64,000 nt of DNA from Blastocladiella emersonii ATCC 22665 (taxonomy: Eukaryota > Blastocladiomycota > Blastocladiomycetes > Blastocladiales > Blastocladiaceae). The stretch covers positions 310,001 to 374,000 of the forward strand of contig JANHCV010000001.1 in the NCBI GenBank assembly GCA_025594325.1, in the 5' to 3' direction. This document shows, one piece after another, positions 22,781 to 34,680 of the stretch. Both the position numbers and the translations under genes were made by a program. Numbering within the stretch: the first letter of the stretch is position 1; every line of letters starts with the position of its first letter. The notes beneath the pieces are model-generated. The model was given only the letters and a program-made list of their open reading frames with translations, was not told the origin of the DNA and ran no database searches.

Positions 22781-24330
22781 TCACGCCGCATGTCGATCGA
22801 TATCTTCCATGTAGGCGGTTTTCATTCGAAACACGAATCAAGAGGCCGGCAGGAACTCGGCGACATTGAGCGCGCGCCAGCCGCATTCGGCCCCGAAAAG
22901 GTCGCGGAACTGGGCCGAGCGGGCAGTCTCGGCTGCCGCAGAGAAAAAGGCCGGCCAGCGTCTCGCGCAGGGCACCTTCTCCACGACTGTCCAGATGATG
23001 AAAAGCCGCTCCATGACTACGATCGCGGCAGCGAGCAGCCACTCGGCTGACCGCAGCCCGTCAAGCGCGCCGCGCGGAAGCACACGCCACACACACGCCG
23101 GACTCGCGACACTGGCGCGGACGAGGTCGTTGATAAGGACAGCAGGCGCAGCGCGGTGCAGCTGCTTGATTATTCATGCCGTTTCGGTCCCGGGACCAGC
23201 GGCAGTACCGCCGCTGCCGACAAGTTCCCTGCGGCGGTTCAACGCGGCAGCAGCTCGACCCAGCGCCTCCTGCGAGAACAACGAGTTGCGGACAGTCTCG
23301 GGCAGCGCGTCAGCGGTGAAAGCAAAGTTGGCGAGCCTGGTCAGCATGCCGTGCACCGCGTACTGCCAGGGAGCCCACAACGGCTCGGTGATGTGGAAAT
23401 GAACAGCGGGCGACGCGGAAACGCATCCAACGCCGGGTGCTTCCGGGCTCCAGCAGCGCTGAGGTGACGACGACGAGGGCGTGCTGCTACTGGTAATCAG
23501 GAGCGCGGCTCCTTCGATCGCGAGATAATCAAACTCCTCCACTGCGTCGAGGAAGGCTCGCTTGTGGAATCCGCATTCCGGCGATTCGAGAACAGCAAAG
23601 CCGTCGGGCTGCCACCATTTCAACGCTACCAGCGCAAGGTACTCAATGAGCGTGAGGCGGCGGCGGGTGTTCTCGAACCCAAGCTGCGTCACCTCCCGTT
23701 GCACAGAGCCAGCGTGATCCTTGACCGTGTAACGAACGAACAAAGTCCCGCCAGTCCGCGTCAAAGTCGAGCCAATCGTCGAGCCGCATGCGAGGGCACG
23801 TCATGTGCACGGGCAGGAGGGCATCGAGGACGGCGCAAAGGTGATCGACGCGGCCCTGGGCCGCAAACAGCACCGCGAGCCCGCGCAACGCGAAAAAATG
23901 GATTCGCCCCCCCCCCCCCCGAGTCACGGGAATGCAGACAGACAAGAAGGGCGGCTGGGTCCAAGTCCAAGTTTGAGTCTACGACACTGCCACCGCCGTT
24001 CGGGCAGACGGCGGGCTCGGTACGCTCGGGCAAGTAGAGCGGGCAATACGCTGCGCAACGGTCGCGTCGTCGAAAATGTCGGGACCGGGAATCCAGCGAG
24101 AAGAGGTAGACGATCGCCGGCACAAAGTCCTCAATCCCACCGTTACGAGGTATTTGATGTACAGCGCGAACGGGGTGGGGTCGTTTGGGCCGGGGATCCC
24201 GGGGCGTCCTTGTTCAAAGTAACGCGCGTTGGACGACCCGCAACGCTCCGGCTCGAACATGGACGTGCATCTCCAAGCCCATTGAACCGCCGGCGACACG
24301 GAAGCTTAGTCGCGAAGCCAGCTGTTCGAG
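22780..24330 (-). pseudogene. Unrecognised multi-exon protein gene, decayed
   Basis: Several minus-strand blocks in a consistent order look like real protein but are in different frames: FALYIKYLVTVGLRTL (about 24150), HLCAVLDALLPVHMTCPRM and LDDWLDFDADW (about 23770-23870), then LIEYLALVALKWWQPDGF, LDAVEEFDYLAIEGAALLI (about 23490-23660), HITEPLWAPWQYAVHGMLTRLANF (about 23330-23400), and SAEWLLAAAIVVMERLFIIW with FRDLFGAECGWRALNVAEFLPA (about 22850-23050). Frameshifts, stops and a poly-C run near 23909 separate them. I recognise no family. Decayed or a multi-exon gene with unusual introns; decay seems likelier. Confidence 0.4.
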
Positions 24331-25294
24331 AGCGGGACGGCGGGCCGCGGGATGGCAAGCGCGAAGCTCCAACGCCACAAGCACGGCAGGCCGGTCCTCG
24401 AAGCGCAATGCGCGCTTTGCATGAGCTTACATGTCGTGGGTTCGCGAGCTTCATGAGAATGGGGAGAGAGCGGCGAGCGAGTCTTTCAACGGCGGGATGA
24501 CGAGGCGAGCGGAGTCAACCATCCGTCACAAGATCGGTCCGCCACTCCTCGCGTGTGGCGCAGCGCGTCCTGAGCTCTCGAGTCGAAACCATCGCGGCAC
24601 GGAGCACCTCGAGCTGCTTTGCATGGCACTACATGGTGCGCCGGCGCAGAATCTGGTCTTGGTCAAAAGAATCCAAGAGCCTCCCTGTCCGAGTGCGTCG
24701 AGACGGGCGGGTCACTCACTGCGCTGCGCGCGCCGGCTTCTCCCAACAGCGCGATGCCGCGCGCACAAGCTCTCTCTCCCGGAAGGCCGACGATACGAGA
24801 GTGGGAGCGGGAGCGGGAGCTGAGAGCAGAGGCAAGCGGACGGTGCGGATGCGATGATGAAGAAGATGAGCGTCCTTGTATTAATTGCGCGCCGGGATTG
24901 GAATAAGATGCTAGGGGATAGTGTGCTAGGTAGGAGGTCGGTGCAGGGAGATAGACGCGCACAGGGACACAGGAGGGAACGGGTTGGACAGAGAAAGACG
25001 AGGGATGGGTTGCAGTAGAGAGAGAGAGGGAGGACGGATTTCGCAAGAGGGAGGGGAGGGGAGGAGAGGGGAGGGGAGGGGAGGAGAGGGAGCCCCGTCA
25101 TGGCTTTCTTGGCCGCGGGTTGGTGGTGGCGGAGGAGGGAGTCGAGTGTAGAGGGATCAACAGCAGCGGGCGAGCAACAGCAGCGGGAAAGGGAGGGAAA
25201 GCGGGAGCGCAGCGACGACGACAGCGACGGCGGCCAGCGGGACGGGACGGGCGGCGTACGCGTCACCAGTCCGTCCGTCCGTCCGTCCGTCGAC
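24331..25294. other. Intergenic, with purine-rich G tract and CCGT repeats
   Basis: No gene seen. From about 25022 to 25091 the plus strand is a pure GGGAGGGGA-type tract with many G runs, able to form a quadruplex; about 25264-25290 is a short CCGT tandem array. Both lie just downstream of the stop of the minus-strand gene that ends at 25295. Confidence 0.5.
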
Positions 25295-27962
25295 TCACTG
25301 GTCGTTGTTGTTGGTGATGGCGTTGCTGTTGTTGTACTTGGCCGTGGCCATGTCAATGAGCTGGCACACCATCACCGGCGGCGGACCGCGGTAGTACACG
25401 TCGGCGTGGAACATCTCGCGGACCGTATCGGGGATCAGGCCGCACACGAGCGTCGCCGCCGTCAACCGCGGGTTGCCGTCGCACCCGCACGGGCGCACGC
25501 TGGGCACGGCGGCCACGGGCTGCGGCTGCGACGCGCCAGCAGCGCGCAAGGACGACGTTGCCAGCCGCGCCGCCGCCGAGCCCGCGTGGCGGTACACGCG
25601 CAGGTACGAGTGGAGACCGTCGGCGGCGTCCTTGACGAGCGCGGCGAGACCCGTCGACTCGCGGAGGTGGCCGAAGAGGCGGAGCAGGGCCTCAAACGCG
25701 GCGAACGACCCGCGCTGGTGCAGCAGCGCGCAGCGCGGGCAGTCGAAGTCCCGCGGCACGTCGCGGTCGGTGGCGGCAGTGGCGGTGGTGGTGGTCTCGG
25801 CGGGGTCGGCGGGGTCGGCGGGGTCGGCGGGGTCGGTGCCGAACATGGCCATGAGGAAGCCCGAAATGAGCGGGCCAGCCGCCTTGGCCTTGCCGACGAG
25901 GCCGAGCAGCGTGTTGCGGATCTGGTCCGTGGGCGCGGACCCGATGGCAGCCGCGGTGAGCGGCGCAAACTGCGCATCGGACATCATGCAAAGCATGAAG
26001 TGGTGCATGACGCCCGCCTGGTACGCATCGTACGTCGCGCGGCCGACGTTGCTGGTGTTGATGTGCGCGAGGCTCGCCGTGACGACGAGGAGGACGGCGA
26101 ACACGACCCACGGCTCGGCGGCGCCCTCGCTCCACGGCGCGCGGGCGGCGACGTCGACGAGTCGGTGCGCAGGCTGCTGGTCGTACAGGCGAGGCTGCAG
26201 CTCCTGCTGCTGCTGCTCCTGGTGGTGAAGGTGGTCCTGGTTCTGCTGCTGCTGGTGGTGGTGGTGCGACGGGGCCGCCGGCGAGGACGCCTGGCGCCGC
26301 TGCGCCCGCGCCTGCTCCCGCACCTCCGGCTTCTGGCGGGAATGGAAGGAGGCCAGCCCGCGACCGAGTCCCTGGGCCAGCTTGACGGCGCACGCGGGCA
26401 GGACGCGATCGAAAAATTTCGCATTGTCGGGGACGAGGGTGCGGGCGAACTTGAGCGTCGGCTGGAAGCCGCGGGGCGCGTCCTCGTCAAAAAGAAGCGC
26501 CGACACAATCGCTATGCGGGGGATGAAAGGGGGATGATGGTGCGAGTCAGTGAAAGGGAACCCCCGAGTAGCGAGCGAGTGGCCGAGCGGGAGGGCAGGA
26601 CCCGCCGCCGCCACTGCTGCTGCTGCTGCTGCTGCTGAAGGCGCGCGCGCGTACCGATACCGAGCGTCGATGGCCAGTCCTCGGGCGACCGCTTGATGTG
26701 GCCCTGCATGAGCTGCAGCCCGTGCTGGGTGGGGCTGGCCCCGTCGGTGGCGAGATCCAGGCGCACGACCGTGGCCCACGAGCGCGGGCCGAGGAGCGTG
26801 CAGGCACGGGAAGAAGCGAGCTGCCAAACGAGCCCGTCGTTGCACGCCAGCGACTTGTCGAGGTCCTCGGCGTGGTCCGGGTTCGCCGCCGCGTTGGGCC
26901 AGCCGGTGCCGGCGAGGAGGGCCAGCACCTGCAGCACCGCGTCGGCGCCCGACGCGGAGCCGGCGCGCTGGGCCGCCGTCAGCGCGGCAATGTCGGCGAG
27001 GATGCGCGCGAAGATGGCCTCGTTGAGGAACAGGTCGCCGATCGGGCGGTGGCCGCGGGGGCGCGGCGACTCGAGGAGGGCGTTGAGCGCGTCGGGGCTC
27101 CACGTGAACCCGGCGACGATGGTGAGGAAGTCGAGGGCGACGAGGGTGGGCGGGCCGTGCGCGGGGTCCGCGGTCCAGTGGGCGTCGAGGCAGGCGGCCG
27201 GGTGGTCGCCGAGCTTGACGAGGCCCGTCCAGGTCGGCACAGGCAGGGCGAGGTGGGTGAGCAGCCACGGGGCCGTGGCGCGCACCGCGGCGAGCAGGCC
27301 CTTGAGCTCGGAGAGCAGGCGGCCCGCGGTGGCCTTCGCGGGCTTGCTGGTGGGGCGGTTGCCGGGCGGGGCGGCGGCGACGAGGAGGACGGGAAGTTGT
27401 AGGAGCGTCACGAGCACCGTGACCGCGGGGTCGGAGGCGATGGGCAGGGCGCCGGGCACGCCGGGCACGCCGCACGCGCGGTCAATGGCGGCGAGGACGA
27501 GCGGGAGGGCGCGCGCCGCGCGCTGCTCTGGACCGTGGTCGCCTGCGGCACTGCCGGCGACGAGCTGGTCGACGGCGGGGTCGCGCAGCATCCCCGCGGC
27601 CCAGCCGGCGAGGCGCGAGACGGCGGACCGGCACGCCGCGGCGTCGGCGTCGGCATCGTCGTCGCGCATCGTCGGCAGGGCGCCATGGACTAGATCCCAT
27701 GTCTGCTGGGCGTGGTCCGTGTTGCTGCCGGCGCCGGGAGGAGCAGCGGATGGGGGCGGCGGCGGCGGCGGCATCGCGAGCTGCGCACCGACGGGCGCGT
27801 CGGACGCCGAGGGCTCGTCGGTACCGAGCGGGCGGTTGCTGCCGCACCGGCGCTTCTTGTGCGAGGGCTCCGGCTACATGGGGAAGGGCGCGTGGTCAGC
27901 GGCCGAGGCGGGTGGTGGGTGGTGGAGGCGGCGGGGGGAGGGGGCGGCGGTACCATCGACAT
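25295..27962 (-). CDS. Unknown 814-residue protein with basic N-terminus and Q/H-rich linker
   Basis: Not recognised. Inferred exons: 27962-27954 (only MSM), 27873-26655 and 26511-25295, with GT-AG introns of 80 and 143 bp; the second contains a CTG/CAG triplet run. If the first tiny exon is wrong, translation could start at 27774 (MPPPPPPPSAAPPG). Features: a likely nuclear signal HKKRRCG near residue 7, poly-proline, a helical alanine/leucine-rich first half, a histidine/glutamine-rich linker (about 492-515), a hydrophobic stretch EPWVVFAVLLVVTASLAHI (about 542-560), four DPA repeats, a CPRC pair, and an asparagine-rich tail. Nuclear localisation and a regulatory role are guesses. Its 5' part lies inside the inverted duplication, so a second copy begins at 62531. 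Confidence 0.65.
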
Positions 27963-30202
27963 CGTGTGCAAGGCCAGAAGGTGACGGGGCGAGTATCTAT
28001 GGAGGGCTCGAGGAGAGTGCAAGTGCGAACGCAGCCCGTTAGATGGCGGGGCGACGAGGAGGGAGAGGGAGGATGCGCAGCGACCGACACGGCGACTCGG
28101 CGAAGACGAAACGCGTCGACGCGTGGGAACGGCGCGACCGTGGGAGCCCGCCGGCGTGCGAGACGCGCTCGCGCGGAAGCGCGCCATGGCCCACCGGTCG
28201 CATCGCTCGCACCGCTCGCGATGACAGAAGAGCCCGATGACTTGGAACGAGACCAGGCGCGCCTGGCGCCGGCGCAGCTGGAACCCGCAGAACCCACGGA
28301 CCGCGACGCTAGCGGCACGCTCGCTCGCTTGCTCGATCTGATTCTGTGTCTGGTCGGTCCATTTCAGTGGGCCGTCTACTTCATCCGCGCAGTCAGAGCA
28401 GGCAGCGAGTCTGCGACGCAAGGCGGGCTCTCGCGAGCGAAGGGAGGCGCCGAGCGTGTGGCGCCGCCACCCTGACCTCCCCCACGTGTTTGATCGTCGC
28501 GTCTCACACGTCGCGCGTCTCGCGTCTCGCGTCTCGCGTCTCGCACGAGCGCGCGCCTCGCCTCAGTGCTACACCCTTCTCCGAAGTCGGCAAAGACGTC
28601 ACATGATGGCGCACCGTGGGGTGGCCAACGCAGAGAGGGGTCTGGCGCCTTGACTTGGCGCGCCGTGCTTTTGTCCACTGGAAATGCCCTGGCGCGTTTC
28701 CGCCTCGGTTTGATCACGCAGGTCTTGTAAGTGCTCGCAAGAACGGTGCAGCCTTGCTTGCCTCGTCGCGCTCTATCCAGGTGTGGGTCGCGCCGCACCA
28801 CTTGCAGTGCTGGCCAAGCGAGAGATGGCCGACGCGATGGCGGGCTTCCGCCGGCTCCAGTCAAAGACGGCGAACCCCCGCCACCCAAAATCACCTAAAG
28901 ACCAACTACAACGAGCTCAATGGCTTCGGATAGTCCTGCGCGAGGGCCAGCTGCTCGTACTGGCGAGGCGCGAGCTCGGTAAAATCCAGCGCTGGGAGTG
29001 GGGGAGCGGGGGAGCGGGGGAGCGGGGGAGCGGGGGAGCGGGGGAGCGGGGGAGCGGGGGAGCGGGGGAGCGGGGGAGCGGGGGAGCGGGGGAGCGGGGG
29101 AGCGACTTTGGGCGGCCCAGGAACAATGGCACCGAATTGAACCAGCTCGAAACTTGCCTCATCGTAAACAGTGAGCTTCAGCTTCAATGATCTGTTTGAA
29201 AACAGTTGCGTCGAGTTGTTAGAGATAGGGGCTATTGGTACGGTCGACAGAAGCGCAAGGCCGCGACACGCGCGACCTGGTAAACAGCAACCACCATCCG
29301 GGCTACCCCGCCAACTCTACACCCGACACACCCGGCTTCAACTAGGTGGGATCGAGGGTCTGGGGGTGGTGGCCATCGGTCGATGCCAATGAAATAGCTG
29401 CGGCATGCCTCAAAGTGTAGTAAGTCAACCGCTCAACCGTCACTAGCTCGTTTGGAGCGATCTCTGCTCACTTTCATTTGGATTGCTCTCATATTCATCA
29501 GATGATGATTACCGGGTAATATTACTGTACAGTTTAACGTAAGTTTTTTTTTGGTGAGTAGTTGAGAAGCTGATTGGACAAGTGAGTGCCGCTCGTCTCA
29601 GTCCTCGCTTGGCGACTCAGGCACTTTTAATCATATCATCACCTTGACCATGAACACTTTATTAAGCTCATTCAAACATATTTCGTCAAGTGTTATTCAT
29701 TTTGTGCTCGCTGTTGCCTGGCACCAAATACTCGGTCTTGGAGGGCTTTCGCCCCGCTCCACGGGCGCCTTGTGCGCCCAAGTACAATTAAGACTTAGAT
29801 CGGCGGCCATCGTACGTTTCTATTTCACATCATGTAGATTAAGCATTTTTTCCTGATGTGCCTGCGCAGTGCCGCCGACTTGCGCCTGACCCCTGATGCC
29901 CACTGAGTCGGAGTCCAAACGGGCTACCTGCCACAGTGCTGCACACGGTTCATCTTGATACCATTATGTGGCCCGAGAGAAGCGCTTTCGAAAATCTCTA
30001 CTCTGGCGCGGAACAAATCCCGAGTTTGCCAGCGCGTCGTTTGCGCATCTGGGCGGGACGGCCTGGACCTTGCCGCGGCCACCTCCCCAACCTGATTCAG
30101 CGGGGCTTCTGGCGCGGGACCAGTATCAACTAGGGGTGTGCGCGTTACGTACTCTGTCTCAGCAGTAGGCGACTAGGCTGGCTGCCAAGCCGGCTGAACT
30201 TC
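27963..30202. other. Arm segment without an intact gene
   Basis: Upstream region of the unknown gene, then decayed sequence. About 28670-28840 on the minus strand reads QHCKWCGATHTWIERDEASKA, a C-x2-C zinc-binding-like block resembling the N-terminal zinc motif of Helitron-type proteins, but nothing adjoining supports that. 28483-28505 is a 23-bp repeat shared with 22377-22399 and followed by GTCTCGC repeats. 29440-29870 is markedly AT-rich for this genome. Mirrored at 60291-62530. Confidence 0.4.
29000..29103 (+). repeat. Minisatellite, 13 copies of GGGGGAGC (left arm)
   Basis: Thirteen perfect tandem copies of an 8-bp unit. Because 8 is not a multiple of 3, all frames give an 8-residue period (PPLPRSPA on the minus strand). 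The copy number is the same in the right arm. Confidence 0.97.
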
Positions 30203-31963
30203 AAAGATGGATCAGACCTTGCAGTTGTGCGTACTCGGCAAACAAGGGTTGATCCAGCGTTCGGATTCAAGGCTTGTATACGTGCAGGATGGAGATGTTG
30301 TCACCGCGTTGTACACGTGATGGAATCATGCACAGGAAGCGCGACAGTAACGATCCACGTGTCATGTTGGCAAGATCAACGATGGCCTTTTCAAAGGTCA
30401 TCCCTTGAGCCTTGTGCACCGTCAGCGCGTACGCGAGCTCGAGAGGGAGCTGGGCTCAATGGATCGTCTTTGGGATCCCGATCTCCTTGTTCTTGGCACG
30501 AAATGACCTGATCTCGTGGCGCAGCGGGAAAGAGCCGTCGGGGATCATGGCTAGTTTGTGAATGCGGACCAGATTCTCGTTGGGCCGAATGATGACAGTG
30601 TCAATGTCCTCATTCGCGTTGGTGGCGAGGCCTTCGACTCGGCCAATGGTGCCGTTTACAATACGCGACTACACAATGCGAAGCGAGGAAGCGCTGGTGA
30701 GTCCACGCGCTCATGGGTTGGTGAATATGATGCTGTGACGTTCGGCGTGTTGATGCTCCGGGTTACTATGACACGCGCTCCAGCAAACAGCTTGAAAATT
30801 GACGGGATGTGGTTTTTCATGCTTGAGGGAAGCAGTTTTGCGAAGTTGGGCATGCGCCGGTCACTGTCGCTCTGGCCGCTGCTCTCAATGACAAGCTGCC
30901 GCCAAAGGAGTGGTCTAGTTGCCGAGGGCTTACAGACGAGATCGACGCACTCAAGGTCAAAGAATCTCGTCAGGTTGGAGTCTGTGGCGACGTGCGTGTT
31001 TTGCAACGGCCATTGAGTTCCACGCGTTGCGCACCGAGTTCTGCGCCATCCGTGATGAGAACCTGGTCGCTCCAGTCGTTGAGCTGGTCTGGATGCTGGC
31101 CCAGCACGAACGCTGCCCGGCGCAAGCAGCAGAGGTACTTGGCCACGCGCTGCGAGACGTTGCAGTTGAGCAGGTCCTTAAGCACATCGAGGAACCCCAC
31201 GTCACCCAACTGCCCAACTGCCATATCTGCTGGTTGAGGAAAAAGACTGAATCGAAGGCGAGCCACTGATTGCCACCAATCTTGGCGTCAGTTCAAGTTC
31301 TGCTGGCCACTGGCCGCTGGCCACTTTTTGCGTTTCGACGCGCGCTCCTTCTGCTGCTGCTGAGGCTTGCCGTCGACTTGCATCGAGTCTCTGTCATGAG
31401 CTGCATCCACCTCAGTCTCAGGTTCGCGTTCGACCTGCTGCCCAGATGGGCTCGTGAGCGAAGGCGCCATGAAGGGTTCGATCAGGAAAAAAAGTTGCCA
31501 AACGCGAGAACGTGCAGGCCGTCAATTGGGCAATGGTCGCGGCTCGGGTACAGCTCGTCAAAGCGCAAGTGCATCGCGGCAAACAGCTCGGCACCGACTG
31601 TGGAAATTTCGTCAATGGGGACAAACTGGACCTGACGGAACAGAGTTTCGAGCTCAGCCTTGGTATCGTTGCTCATTGGCTTGGTCGCCATGACGACCGC
31701 ACCAATACCGCACATGGCGTGGATTGTGGAGCCGCCAATGAACGCCGCGGCTACGCCGGTTGGCGCACAGATCTTGAGTCGTGAGCTGCAGCCCTTGGCG
31801 GCGGTGAACATGTCGCGAATCGAGTCAATGACACGGCACTTACCTGTGCCCGTTCCCACCTTGCTGTGGACAAGCATGAGGAACTGCTTGACGTCAGCAT
31901 CGCTGCACTTGATGGCATTGAGCGTCGACTTGACGTGCTCGACAACGTGGCGCAGCCGTTCAA
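30203..31963 (-). pseudogene. PIF1-type DNA helicase relic (left arm)
   Basis: SF1B 5'-3' helicase fragments on the minus strand in the expected order: a Walker A-like VGTGTGKCRVID, CAPTGVAA, STIHAMCGIG and the Walker B-like VPIDEIS (31480-31860), weakly conserved middle parts, then the C-terminal motif LAYALTVHKAQGMTFEKAIVDL near 30360-30440. Frameshifts and stops lie between the blocks, and the usual Ser/Thr after the Walker lysine is Cys. Such genes occur as cellular PIF1 and as the helicase half of Helitron transposons; no Rep endonuclease motif is visible, so the source is open. Flanking sequence to about 32990 looks like more of the same decayed gene. Confidence 0.78.
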
Positions 31964-33889
31964 CGTTGAGCCCCTAAAGCTACGGGGCGGGCTGCTCCTG
32001 CTGCAGGAGCTTCACTGAGATGGCTGGTGGTGCAACACCGCCGTTTGCTTGAACGAGTTGAGCGCGAGGTGGCTCCACCAAACGTTCTGCGGCAATCCAA
32101 CGGGCTTCCTTGTAGGCCTTCTTGGCCAGGTTGCCGTCATTGACAAGCTGCGCAAACCACGCCAGATCTGAGTCGACCTTGAGCAGCTGCTGGCGAAGCT
32201 CAAGTGGGAGAACGGGCACATGCGTGGTTGAAGTTGAGAGCAGTCCATAGTGTACCTGGCATGAGGAAAATGGCCGCGTGCTGGGATGGCCTTGGAGAAA
32301 AATAACAGGATTTTGTGAAGAAACGCGTAGTTGCCGTGAGCTTCTTGCGCGATGCCAACTGGCATGATCTCTCCTTGCCGTTACCCTTGTCGTTGTAACT
32401 CTTGCTAGTACCAATGGCAGGTCAAAGGTTGAGCTGCTCGGGCGTCACACTGTTGTTGGCCTTGGAATTGGAGATCAGTTTGCCAGGCGACGTGCTCACG
32501 TAGTTGCAGAAGTGGTTGAAACTGGAGCAGGCTGCTGCCCTGCACAGGCGTGTTCCTGAAGATGTCAAGTGTCGGCGACCACGTATCGCCGCCAACTGGG
32601 ATCACCTCGTTGACAGCTCAGAACGGCCTGAACAAAATCATGAAGATCATGGCGCGCAACTCAATGCTGCCAATGTTGGACGACTCGCTGACTTGCTTGC
32701 TGAACAGCGTCATGGAAACGATCTGGGTCGCGTGCATTGCCACAATGAGCTTGCCCATTGCAAGATGCGTGTCGCGAAACTTGCGACCTTGTCAGTGATC
32801 GGGAGGTTGAGTTTCAAGAACGTAATGCACTTGTCCTCGTTTTTGTTGTCCTGCTCCTTGAGCTTGCGTTTATCTTAGACTGCCGCAGCGCTGCCCTCGC
32901 TTACGCCTTGCGCGTAGGCCGTCCTGCTCGCTGCGTCTGAGTCCGCCGCGTTCGTGACCATGCGCAGAACCTGGTAGAGGGGAACGTGGGCGAAGCTGTA
33001 CGTCGTGTAGACTCACGTCTTCTCGCCCTTATGCGGATCAGGTCGAGCGTGATCAGCTGGCCGCTGGTATTGTGCAATGGCTGTTATGGCGCAATTGCGC
33101 TGTCTTGCAACTTCGTTGAGCGCTTGACGTACCCACGCGGACTGGAATCAATCAGGAGCGGAATATTGCATCCGAGCTGGCGCAAACAAAGCCTCGAGAG
33201 CTTCAACAACAACCGTTGTGCTGCGTCGGTTGTCGTATGGCAGCGGTTGGTGGGGTTCGCGATGGAGCTGGAGGTGGGGTCGGAGCGTGATGGCATAGCA
33301 GGTGGCGCGGGCAGGTGGCGCAGCAGTGGGAGACATGAGTGACTGACTGCTCCACTGCCGCTCCAGCTTGCCACGCTCACGAAGGCGTCGAAGTAGGTCA
33401 CAATCACACTAGAGTAGTGTCAGAATGCTGGGCTCAACCCCAGTGGTCTCCCCGAAAAAATGAAGCCCACGTGACCTAGAGCGCGGTCGTCACATAGCGA
33501 CGCGTCACCTGACCGGCAAGCACCTACATAAGCCACCCCTTTTTTGCCCTTTGCTCGCTCCTCATCTCATGAAAACACCCATGAAGCTTCCACCATGTTA
33601 ACATGCAGCAATGGCATCTCTGTGACCCAATTAAAGTCGCTGAACCTCGTCACGACGCCGTCTTCACACTGAGCGAGGCGAGGGGAAATGTCGCAACGAG
33701 CCCTGACGGTAAGATGATGCCAAGCGAGGCGTAAACGGTACTGCTGAGGACTGCGACATTACGCTCGTGCCCGCGACGGCCGAGACCACGGGCGAGTGGC
33801 CGTCGATCCTCCCGCCGCTCCACCTTCAACGGGTTTGAGCGCCGCCGCGTTGTCGGCAACCGCCTAGCGCGTCTGCCACCCCGCGCAAC
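31964..33889. other. Arm segment, decayed sequence upstream of the helicase relic
   Basis: Minus-strand fragments such as LLKVDSDLAWFAQLVNDGN (about 32110-32190) suggest the helicase relic continues upstream. Nothing intact. Mirrored at 56604-58529. Confidence 0.4.
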
Positions 33890-34680
33890 CCGTCGCTCGC
33901 CTTCGACGTCGAGCGGTACTACAGCCAGTGGTTCTCCCTCCCGTGACCCGCCTGTGTACCATGATCAAGGGCACCAACCAGCTCGCGCACTGCCTTGGTC
34001 TCGACGCGCGCCAGTTTGTACGCATGTCGGTGCGACCGATGGCGCGGGGAGCGGCGACGCGACCAACAACGTGTAGTTGCTCAACGTCATGCTCTTGGTG
34101 AGGAACGGTTCGCCGCCGTTGAGAATCTGTACATGAGGCGCAAGAACCCGGCGTGTACCGCGTCAGCGGAACCGTCCCTTGTCATTGGCTCGCTGCGCAC
34201 CGCCGACGGGACCGACCCGGACGCGGCCATGACGCCCGGCGCCGTATCTCTCAGCTAGTCTTCCACGCGCCGCCCATCGTCAGCACGACCGCACAGGTCG
34301 TGATGCAGCTCCACGCGCATGCCGCCTGGTACGCGCAGCAATGGCTCCTGTGCAATGACGCGCGGTGCGCGCAGTTCCCACGGTTTACCGGCCGCGTAGG
34401 GCTCGTGTCTACTAACCCAACGCGCTTTTCCGCCAACTTGCCTACTACATGCACCCGCTCAACGCTGGCAAGGCGGCGGCGACCACGCCCAAGGTCGATC
34501 ATCGCCCGCGCCGTGCTCCTCACGCACACGAGTTCCGTGAACACCGCACCCAGGTCGAACTTGCGTCGCTCTTCACGTTTATGCGGGGCGCGGAAGCAAC
34601 GGCGGCGGTGCTCAAAGTCGGACGGCGATCTCATAGCGGGTTGAATGAAGAGCTTCAACATGTTGCTCAGCTCGGAACTT
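33890..34680 (+). pseudogene. Relic of the DNA polymerase alpha catalytic subunit C-terminus (left arm)
   Basis: Blocks in order on the plus strand match the end of family-B polymerase alpha: FDVERYYSQWF, then with a frameshift VTRLCTMIKGTNQLAHCLGLD (the region where the enzyme reads HPxxxRLCxxIEGTDxxxxAxxLGLD), EERFAAVENLYMRRKNPAC (first cysteines of the C-terminal zinc module), QQWLLCNDARC (the typical WLxCxxPxC) and ALFRQLAYYMHPLNAGKA (ALYxQLxYYxxLFDxxKA). At least four frame changes and several stops make it non-functional. An essential replication gene must exist intact elsewhere, so this is a captured or duplicated fragment. Confidence 0.72.

Noticed and set aside
22780-24330. An intact gene for the unrecognised minus-strand blocks
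   Set aside because: I could not join the blocks with plausible GT-AG introns in a consistent frame, so it is listed as a relic.
26616-26637. Poly-glutamine tract in the unknown gene
   Set aside because: The CAG run lies within the 143-bp GT-AG intron (26512-26654); splicing around it joins the two halves in frame, so it is probably not translated.
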